61,177 nucleotides of DNA, taken from positions 1-61,177 of the forward strand of contig CAJKMA010000009.1 in assembly GCA_905200905.1 (NCBI GenBank), read 5' to 3'. Shown one piece after another: positions 54,996 through 61,177 of this stretch. The notes below the pieces were generated by a model that worked only from the letters and a program-made list of their open reading frames with translations, made no database searches and was not told the DNA's origin. The stretch's first letter is position 1. Every line of letters begins with the position of its first letter. The stretch is from an uncultured Bacillota bacterium (GTDB lineage Bacteria; Bacillota; Clostridia; Lachnospirales; Lachnospiraceae). The translations under genes were made by a program, and so were the position numbers.

Positions 54996-55185
54996 CCTCA
55001 CTGTCCTTTTGCCTGAGAGATTCACAGACAGTTCTTTGTCTGCTTACACCTTCGGCACCCATTAAGGGATTCTCCAGAGAGCCATCCAGATACAGTCTCG
55101 TCTTTTACAGACCCCTGAGAGTATTACTCCTTCGGTGGGCATTTTGCCGCTTTCCTGCATCCTTCCTTTGGCACAATATGCAATT
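54996..55185 (-). promoter_or_regulatory. Tandem glycine riboswitch
   Basis: Two aptamers in tandem on the minus strand. The first has CCCACCGAAGGAGUAAUACUC and CUCAGGGGUCUGUAAAAGAC; the second has GGUGCCGAAGGUGUAAGCAG and AAUCUCUCAGGCAAAAGGAC, the class hallmarks (GCCGAAGG, CUCAGGCAAAAGGACAG). Glycine would act on the terminator at 54891-54933. Beside an AGCS importer either an on- or an off-switch is possible. Confidence 0.9.
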
Positions 55186-55195
55186 AACGCCTTTC

Positions 55196-55223
55196 ATTAT
55201 AGCACTGTTTTTTCTTTTGTCAA
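55196..55223 (-). promoter_or_regulatory. Promoter of the glycine riboswitch-symporter unit
   Basis: TTGACA (complement of 55218-55223), a 16-base spacer, TATAAT (complement of 55196-55201). It starts about 40 bases after the heptad-repeat gene ends. Confidence 0.8.
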
Positions 55224-55262
55224 TCCCTTTGTTGCGGACATTTGTATTTTTATTGTATACAT

Positions 55263-57914
55263 CTATTCAATTCCGGCTGTTTCAATGATAAATTTCACCT
55301 TACCGTTTTCGTTTTCATTCTGTCCATCAAAGGCTTTGTAAGCACTATCTGCATCTGCTACGGCATTAAGACGATCCAAAAGATTCTGAAGCTCATCTCC
55401 GAAAATTTCTGTAATCTTCTGTACACCTTCTTCATCAAATTTTGCCATACCCTCAGCCAATTCCGTGGAACCATCTTTTAATTTCGTGGTTCCGTCTTTT
55501 AACTGTTTTCCACCAGACAACAAAGCTGCTGTTCCATCTTTTAAAGATACCGCTCCATTTGCCAACTGTGTAATGCCGCCTCCCAAAGTTTGTGCTCCGG
55601 AAGATAAAGCAGTACCACCCTGCAAAAGCTGTCCTGCACCTGCAGTCAATTGAGAAGCTCCCTGATTCAACGCATTGTTATTGGCATTTAATGCTTCAGA
55701 CCCTGTTTTTAGCTGTGCTGTTCCAACTGCAAGTTGTTTAGAACCTTCTGCTAATTTACTGATTCCTGCACTTACCTGTTGGGTTCCTCCTGCCAATGAA
55801 TCCATACCTTCTGTCAGAGATTTTGTTCCATCTGTGAGGCTTGCAGCACCCTGATTTAATTTCTCATTATTTGCACATAAATCACTGCTTCCCTGTTTTA
55901 ACTGCCCTACTACTTTTGCCAGTTCCTCCACCATGCCGGACATTCCTTTCATGGCCTGTGCTGCATTGGCAAATTCCTTTACACCAGCGCTAAGGCTATC
56001 TGCACCTATCACAGCTTTATCACACTGACTATTCATAGTTCCAAGCTGTCCTTGAAGTGCCTGGAGTGTAGATGTATTAAATTTCGCTTTCTCTGCTTCC
56101 ATATTTGACTTAATTACGCCTAATTCAGCTAATGCGCTGGTATCTGACGGTGTCTGCGGCACATTCATAAAAGCCGATGTCTGTACACCTACAGAAATTC
56201 CTCCCAGAGCACTCATAACTTTCGCCTGATCCTCTGGTGAAATTCCTGCTGCATTTAAAGCTGCTGCTACATTGCTCTGCTGCTGGGCATTTGCCTGTGC
56301 ATTCACTGCAGCATTTTCGCTGGCGATTGCTGCATTTGCCTGGCTATTCAGCTCATCTGCTGATATCTGGGGCTGTCCCTGATTATCTACTATAATTTTT
56401 TGAATTACTGCAACTGCCTGGTCTGTATAAGAAGCCTCTGCTGTGGCAGCTGCTCCATAGGTCCCCACCTGGTCTGAAATGACCTTGGCAGCGCCCTGTG
56501 CTCCGGAAACACCTGCTTTTAAAGTTCCGGCTCCTTTCATCAGCTCCTGAGCGCCGGCTGTAATAGACGTCATAGCATCTTTTACTCCGCCAAGCTGCCC
56601 TGCTCCTTCAGATACTTTTTCATTTAACTGACCAAGCCCTGCATCCAGTTTCTGTACTCCGGCAGTATAAGCACTAATTCCATCTTGCAGTCCCTTGGCA
56701 CCATCCTGAAGCTGGGCTGCTCCTTCTCCTAATTTTCCCACACCTTCTGTCAGTGCACCTTTCTTGGTATTTAATTCCTGTATACCTTCATTTAAAGCAG
56801 CAGCTCCTTCTGCCGTTTGTGCAATACCAGCATTCAACTGAGCAGCGCCATCTGTATACGAGGAAACACCATTTTGAAGTCCAACCGAACCAGACTGTAG
56901 TTCTTTCATTCCTTCTGTCAATTGTGATACACCATCCAAAAGGGCTCCTTTTTTACTGTTCATGGTATCAATACCATCTTTCAAGGCTTTCGTACCATTA
57001 TCAGCCTGTTCCAAGCCGTTTACAAAAGTATCAGCAGAACTATCCATAGTTTGTATACCATCTTTCAGCGCCTGGCTTCCTTCTACCAATGCCTTAGAAG
57101 AATCTGTCAGTGTATCCATCTTTTCCTTCAAATCTTCCGTACTACTAATATCCTTTAAATCCAAATCTTCCAAAATCCCTGTGGTAGCAACTGTAGCAGT
57201 CATAGCCAGGGAAAAATCTTTTACGTCTGCTGTCAGTTCCGCATAATCCGGAATATCAATATCTTCTAATTCCTTCACTTCCTTGAGATTCAGACTGTCT
57301 GCCAGCCCCGGAAATCCCAAGCCAACTGCAATTTCATTATTACCGTCTGACAGAATCTGTCCATTTGTAATTTCCACATTTGTAAAAGTATCAGATGGTA
57401 AAATCATGGCTGTCATCATCATAAAAGGTGTACACACCTCTTCTTGTTTTCCCTGAACATCCACAGTTTCCTTCGTTTTATTCTCATAATCAATTCTAAT
57501 CTTTAGCTTACCGCTTTTTCCTGCCAGTTCTTCAGGCGTGATTTCTTTTCCATCCAGATAATATGTCAGCTTCACAGAAACCGGAAGCTCCTCCTTGGTT
57601 TTTCCCTGATAATAAATATCCTGGCCCCCTGCGTTCCAAACAATGGTTCCATCACTATTTTGCTGAAATGTTTCATCTCCTTTTACATTTGTAATCTCAG
57701 ACAGATTACTCTTATCTGTCAATTCCTGCTCATTTCCCTGATTCTTCAACCAGTTACTTACAATAACATCTTTGGTATTTCCCTTTTCATCTGCATTTAC
57801 ATAAACCGTCTGTTCCTTTGCTGGAACCGCTGCCAAAACAGAAGATGTTGGCAAAATCACTGCCATCATAGCTGCCATCCCTGCCAAAAGTGCCTGAACT
57901 TGTTTTCTCTTCAT
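55263..57914 (-). CDS. Exported heptad-repeat protein (YhgE/Pip-like L-x-x-G repeats)
   Basis: An 883-residue secreted protein. Signal peptide in residues 1-29 (LLAGMAAMMAVILPTSSVLA), a beta-rich N-terminal domain (about 35-240), then two long blocks of seven-residue repeats with a Leu-x-x-Gly core (about 265-480 and 690-850; for example GAAQLQDGAKGLQDGI). A Gln/Ala-rich segment (about 500-620) separates them. The repeats resemble YhgE/Pip and EsaA-type proteins that form long coiled rods through the wall. Unlike YhgE, no C-terminal membrane segments are seen. It is 12 bases downstream of the MMPL gene and is presumably its outside partner. Confidence 0.88.
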   Translation of the reverse strand: MKRKQVQALLAGMAAMMAVILPTSSVLAAVPAKEQTVYVNADEKGNTKDVIVSNWLKNQGNEQELTDKSNLSEITNVKGDETFQQNSDGTIVWNAGGQDIYYQGKTKEELPVSVKLTYYLDGKEITPEELAGKSGKLKIRIDYENKTKETVDVQGKQEEVCTPFMMMTAMILPSDTFTNVEITNGQILSDGNNEIAVGLGFPGLADSLNLKEVKELEDIDIPDYAELTADVKDFSLAMTATVATTGILEDLDLKDISSTEDLKEKMDTLTDSSKALVEGSQALKDGIQTMDSSADTFVNGLEQADNGTKALKDGIDTMNSKKGALLDGVSQLTEGMKELQSGSVGLQNGVSSYTDGAAQLNAGIAQTAEGAAALNEGIQELNTKKGALTEGVGKLGEGAAQLQDGAKGLQDGISAYTAGVQKLDAGLGQLNEKVSEGAGQLGGVKDAMTSITAGAQELMKGAGTLKAGVSGAQGAAKVISDQVGTYGAAATAEASYTDQAVAVIQKIIVDNQGQPQISADELNSQANAAIASENAAVNAQANAQQQSNVAAALNAAGISPEDQAKVMSALGGISVGVQTSAFMNVPQTPSDTSALAELGVIKSNMEAEKAKFNTSTLQALQGQLGTMNSQCDKAVIGADSLSAGVKEFANAAQAMKGMSGMVEELAKVVGQLKQGSSDLCANNEKLNQGAASLTDGTKSLTEGMDSLAGGTQQVSAGISKLAEGSKQLAVGTAQLKTGSEALNANNNALNQGASQLTAGAGQLLQGGTALSSGAQTLGGGITQLANGAVSLKDGTAALLSGGKQLKDGTTKLKDGSTELAEGMAKFDEEGVQKITEIFGDELQNLLDRLNAVADADSAYKAFDGQNENENGKVKFIIETAGIE

Positions 57915-57926
57915 CTGAAAGACCTC

Positions 57927-60005
57927 CTATTTTCTCCGAATACCAAATTTAAAGTTTTTACTTGTTCTGCAAATCAATCCATCCAGCAACCAGAACATAG
58001 CTGGAAGGAACAAAAGTACTGCACACATACTAATCAGTGCGCCTCTTGCCATCAAAAGACATAAAGAACTAATCATATCAATCTTGGAATACATTCCAAC
58101 GCCAAAGGTAGCCGCAAAGAAACTAAACGCTGATACCATAACTGGACGAATACTACTCTCCAAAGCAATGCTTATGGATTCTTTCTTTCCTTTTCCGCTT
58201 CCCCGTTCCTGCTCATATCGGCTGGTCATTAAAATAGCGTAGTCGACAGTGGCCCCCAACTGTATGGTACCAATAACAATAGATGCAATAAACGGAAGCT
58301 CAGTTCCTGTAAGATATGGAATACCCATATTAATAAAAATTGCACCTTCAATAACAAGTACCAAAATCACAGGCAATGAAATAGATTTAAATACAAATAG
58401 AATAATTAGAAAGACTGCCAAAATTGATACTGCACTAACCACTTTAAAGTCATGGTCTGTAATCTCAATTAAATCCTTGGTACAAGGAGCTTCTCCTACT
58501 AACATTCCGCTCTTATCATATTTCTTCAAAATCTCATTCAACTGATCCAGCTGTTTATTCACTTCATCAGATGCTGTCAAATATTCATTTGTAATAAGCA
58601 TTAATTCATAGTGATCACTTTCCAGAATCTCTTTAATATCATCCGGCACCATACTCTGTGGAAATGCAGGACCAATAATAGTCTCAAGTCCCAGGATTTC
58701 TTTTACGCCATCTACTTTTTCCATCTCAGCAATCATTTTATGCTTTTCTTTATTCGGAAGATTCTTATCCATCAGAATCATATGGGCTGCTCCCATGTGG
58801 TATTCTTCCTGAAGTTTTGTATTTGCCTGAATGGATTCCAATTCTTTTGGAAGGCTGGCATCCAGATTATAATAAACCTTTGTGTTCGCCTGAAAATATG
58901 CAAAAGGAACAAACAAAAGCACACATAAACAAGCAAAGGTTTTATGGTGTTTTACCAAAAACTGTGAAACTTTTGGAAAATCCGGTATTAACTGTTTATG
59001 TTTGGTTTTTTCCAATACTTTATCAAAAATCATAATCATGGAAGGAAGAATGGTAACACAACTAATTACACCGAATACAACACCTTTTGCCATGCAGACT
59101 CCCAAGTCCAGACCCAAGGTAAAACTCATAAAACATAAGGCTACAAAACCAGCAATCGTAGTAATCGAACTTCCTACTACAGATTTAATGGTTGCTGCAA
59201 TGGCCTGAGCCATAGCTTCCTTGTGATTTTCTCCAAATCTGGCTCTTTGTTCCTGATAACTATGCCACAGGAAAATGGAATAGTCCATGGTAACACCTAA
59301 CTGAAGGACAGCACTCAACGCCTTAGTAATATAAGAAATTTCTCCTTGAATGATATTTGTTCCCATATTATACATAATGGCCATCCCAATACTAAGCAGG
59401 AACAAAATGGGGATAAAGTATGACTCCATGGTAAGTGCCAATACAATACAGGACAGAACTACTGCAATCAGTACATAAATCGCCACCTCAGATTCAGCCA
59501 GATTTTTTGTATCTGTTACAATGGCTGACATACCACTGAGAAAACATTGTTTTCCTGCCAATTTCCGAATATCTCCAATGGCATCCATGGTCTCATCTGC
59601 TGATGTGGTAGTATCAAAAATAATAAACATCATCGTAGAATCTTCAGAAAACAAAGCACTTCGGATTTTCTCTGGAAGCATCTCCACAGGTACAGAAATA
59701 TCAGAAAGTGTATCGTACCACACAACCTTAGAAACATGCTCCACCGCTTCAATCTTTTCCTTTAGAGCTGCCACATCCTTGTTGGGCATTCCTTCGCAAA
59801 TAAACATGGAATACGCTCCTGTTCCAAATTCATCTACCAGGATATCCTGCCCTTTCATGGTTTCAATTTCGTCCGGCAAATAATAAAGCACATCATAGTT
59901 TACTCTGGTGTTTATGTATCCGATTCCCGCCGGTATCAAAAGAAGCAGGCTTAAAATAAAAATAGGAATCCGGAATTTCACAATTTTCCTTCCCAGTTTT
60001 AACAT
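57927..60005 (-). CDS. MMPL/RND-superfamily transporter
   Basis: A 692-residue exporter with twelve predicted membrane segments in two halves, each half having one outside domain after its first helix. Paired RND motifs with the proton-relay Asp are visible: LGVTMDYSIFLWHSYQEQR in the first half and LGATVDYAILMTSRYEQER in the second. Family members move lipids, siderophores or toxic hydrophobic compounds outward. The gene is under a divergent TetR regulator and is followed directly by the heptad-repeat gene. Substrate unknown. Confidence 0.92.
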   Translation of the reverse strand: MLKLGRKIVKFRIPIFILSLLLLIPAGIGYINTRVNYDVLYYLPDEIETMKGQDILVDEFGTGAYSMFICEGMPNKDVAALKEKIEAVEHVSKVVWYDTLSDISVPVEMLPEKIRSALFSEDSTMMFIIFDTTTSADETMDAIGDIRKLAGKQCFLSGMSAIVTDTKNLAESEVAIYVLIAVVLSCIVLALTMESYFIPILFLLSIGMAIMYNMGTNIIQGEISYITKALSAVLQLGVTMDYSIFLWHSYQEQRARFGENHKEAMAQAIAATIKSVVGSSITTIAGFVALCFMSFTLGLDLGVCMAKGVVFGVISCVTILPSMIMIFDKVLEKTKHKQLIPDFPKVSQFLVKHHKTFACLCVLLFVPFAYFQANTKVYYNLDASLPKELESIQANTKLQEEYHMGAAHMILMDKNLPNKEKHKMIAEMEKVDGVKEILGLETIIGPAFPQSMVPDDIKEILESDHYELMLITNEYLTASDEVNKQLDQLNEILKKYDKSGMLVGEAPCTKDLIEITDHDFKVVSAVSILAVFLIILFVFKSISLPVILVLVIEGAIFINMGIPYLTGTELPFIASIVIGTIQLGATVDYAILMTSRYEQERGSGKGKKESISIALESSIRPVMVSAFSFFAATFGVGMYSKIDMISSLCLLMARGALISMCAVLLFLPAMFWLLDGLICRTSKNFKFGIRRK

Positions 60006-60036
60006 AGTTCTTCCTTCCTTTCATCGTGAAATCAAT

Positions 60037-60108
60037 ATGACTTTTGGTCATAAATTGTTTTACCACATAAATGACCATTAGTCAATATTATTTATGACTA
60101 AAAGTCAT
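60037..60108. promoter_or_regulatory. Three TetR-type operator copies
   Basis: ATGAC-N5-GTCAT at 60037-60051, a near-copy ATGAC-N5-GTCAA at 60071-60085, and ATGAC-N5-GTCAT at 60094-60108. Centres are 34 and 23 bases apart. The middle copy overlaps the -35 of the leftward promoter, so binding should block the MMPL operon. Confidence 0.75.
60057..60085 (-). promoter_or_regulatory. Candidate promoter of the MMPL operon
   Basis: TTGACT (complement of 60080-60085), a 17-base spacer, TAAAAC (complement of 60057-60062). Weak -10, but placed exactly within the operator cluster. Confidence 0.5.
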
Positions 60109-60158
60109 TTTTATTTTTTATGCATTTCAGAGAAAAAAAAGAACCTCCTCTTTTTCAT

Positions 60159-60188
60159 TTGACTTTTCTCATTGTTCCTCTCTATAAT
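60159..60188 (+). promoter_or_regulatory. Promoter of the TetR gene
   Basis: TTGACT at 60159-60164, an 18-base spacer, TATAAT at 60183-60188. It lies downstream of an ATG at 60120 and so supports the later start at 60237. Confidence 0.7.
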
Positions 60189-60236
60189 GTACAAAGTATT
60201 AAGAAGGTACAAAGGAAAGAAAGAAGGTTATGTGAA

Positions 60237-60848
60237 ATGGGTAAAGTAGATAATAATAAACAGCAAAAGCGAAACTCTCTGCTAGATTCTGCTTTTTCTC
60301 TGTTTATTCATAATGGTTTTAATAAGACTTCTATTTCAGATATTGTAGATGCGGCAGGTGTTGCGAAAGGTACCTTTTATCTGTACTTCAAGGATAAATA
60401 CGATATAAGGAATCACCTTATCAGTCACAAGGCAAGTCAAGTATTTCTGACTGCTTACACAGATTTACAAGAACACCAGGACATTATTGATTTTGAAGAC
60501 CAGGTTTTATTTATTATCGACAACATTCTGGATCAATTTGCAAAAAATCACAGCTTGGTTATGCTGATTTCCAAACACTTAAGCTGGGGCTTCTTCACAA
60601 ACTCACTCTTTGAAGCACCAGACAAAGATGTGCCGGCAGTTTATACTATTTATCAAGATCTGCTGTCAAAATCTTCCTATACTTATCGGGATCCCGAACT
60701 TATGATGTACATGATATTGGAATTAGTCAGTGGTGTTAGCTACAATACAATCCTTTATGAACAGCCCCTTCCCCTGGAAAAAATAAAAGAACCTCTTTAT
60801 GAGGTTCTACGCAGTATTTTTAAGCAATATCGGATGGAAGAATCATAA
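60237..60848 (+). CDS. TetR/AcrR-family regulator of the MMPL operon
   Basis: A 203-residue repressor. The N-terminal HTH is LLDSAFSLFIHNGFNKTSIS then DIVDAAGVAKGTFYLYFKDK (residues 14-54), the classic TetR pattern; the rest is an all-helical ligand domain. The ATG at 60237 is chosen because the promoter lies at 60159-60188. It is divergent from the MMPL gene with three palindromic sites between them, so it most likely controls that operon and is relieved by the exported compound or a related ligand. Confidence 0.93.
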   Translation: MGKVDNNKQQKRNSLLDSAFSLFIHNGFNKTSISDIVDAAGVAKGTFYLYFKDKYDIRNHLISHKASQVFLTAYTDLQEHQDIIDFEDQVLFIIDNILDQFAKNHSLVMLISKHLSWGFFTNSLFEAPDKDVPAVYTIYQDLLSKSSYTYRDPELMMYMILELVSGVSYNTILYEQPLPLEKIKEPLYEVLRSIFKQYRMEES

Positions 60849-60918
60849 AAAGCTGGCATATAAATCGCATATCAGGAATATGTTTATATTCTTGATTGCA
60901 GTTTTATATGCCAGCTTT
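60849..60918. terminator. Bidirectional terminator between TetR and GH51 genes
   Basis: Sixteen-base perfect arms (60849-60864 and 60903-60918, core AAAGCTGGCATATAAA) with a 38-base loop. AT-rich sequence follows on the plus strand, and five T follow on the minus strand. Confidence 0.75.
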
Positions 60919-60938
60919 AAACTATAAAAATTTATTCT

Positions 60939-61177
60939 TTATTTTCCTAATCGAATGACATTCCAAGAAGCTTTCTTCAACACGCTTGTCACAATACCGC
61001 TATCTAATTTGCTTCTATCACCTGCATTTACCGGATAAACTTTTTCTTCCAGCAGGCTGTTTCCTGCTTTCAGATCTTCATTTTCCATCACGATATGCTC
61101 TAACAGGCGATATCCTTCAAAACTTCTTACATCTGTGGTAAGCTCTACATCTTCCTCCAGGTTACGGTTTACAGCAA
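60939..61177 (-). CDS. Alpha-L-arabinofuranosidase, GH51 (C-terminus only)
   Basis: The last 78 residues of a minus-strand gene running off the right edge. AVNRNLEEDVEL, FEGYRLLEHIVMENEDLKAG, VYPVNAGD and the end KKASWNVIRLGK match the C-terminal beta domain of GH51 arabinofuranosidases, in which SWNVIRL is a hallmark. The family removes arabinose from arabinoxylan or arabinan oligosaccharides. The catalytic glutamates lie outside the window. It would add to the hemicellulose theme of the 31-50 kb locus. Confidence 0.82.
   Translation of the reverse strand, partial: AVNRNLEEDVELTTDVRSFEGYRLLEHIVMENEDLKAGNSLLEEKVYPVNAGDRSKLDSGIVTSVLKKASWNVIRLGK

Noticed and set aside
55500..57100. Dense short repeats on the plus strand
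   Set aside because: They are the codons of the L-x-x-G heptads of the exported protein and keep a seven-codon period, not a DNA-level element.

Overview
The window looks like chromosome of an anaerobic, low-GC gut Firmicute of the family Lachnospiraceae (Blautia-like). The evidence is strong AGGAGG-type ribosome binding sites, close-packed operons, Gram-positive RNA regulators (T-box, tandem glycine riboswitch, yybP-ykoY element), CUT1 sugar transport, cellobiose phosphorylase closest to the clostridial enzymes, and a RelB/YoeB locus. The genus is inferred. I see no rRNA, tRNA, insertion sequence, prophage or CRISPR array.

Layout. 1-4.2 kb: the first codons of an MsmK/UgpC-like ATPase, a small conserved gene with a near-consensus promoter, pgi, a membrane protein, mtnN, and a lone TSCPD-domain gene. 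4.2-8.6 kb: a 1049-residue fusion of an endonuclease Q-like PHP nuclease and a UvrD-type helicase, then a broken RhuM/Fic gene behind a small HTH gene. 8.6-16.2 kb: pth-mfd, a foldase-like lipoprotein, and two CobW-family metal GTPases, one with a His/Cys-rich loop and one fused to a DUF1980-like domain. 16.3-26.5 kb: remains of an ECF sigma gene, then an operon (read right to left) of a 45-codon ORF, PP2C phosphatase, transmembrane Ser/Thr kinase, a small membrane protein with two TEVL motifs, and a 2144-residue Ig-like surface protein. 26.5-31.3 kb: a P2A-type cation ATPase, an AI-2E family protein and a TatD nuclease behind a manganese-type yybP-ykoY riboswitch.

31.3-50.3 kb is a glycan utilisation locus. 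Leftward run LacI regulator, sugar-binding lipoprotein, two permeases, GH36, GH3, ThuA-like protein, sugar isomerase, GH31 and aldo/keto reductase. Divergently run GH94 cellobiose phosphorylase and GH2 beta-mannosidase. All the hydrolases lack signal peptides, so imported oligosaccharides (galactoglucomannan- or xyloglucan-like) are probably cut inside the cell. The transporter has no ATPase of its own; the MsmK-like gene starting at the left edge could serve it.

50.3-61.2 kb: relB with a yoeB toxin killed by a nonsense codon, metG with a T-box leader, an alanine/glycine symporter with a tandem glycine riboswitch, an MMPL transporter paired with a heptad-repeat exported protein under a divergent TetR regulator with three operator copies, and the C-terminus of a GH51 arabinofuranosidase at the right edge.

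The least familiar material is the nuclease-helicase fusion with two possible sliding-clamp motifs, the phospho-signalling/Ig-surface operon, the CobW pair with its structured leader, and the MMPL/heptad-repeat pair.
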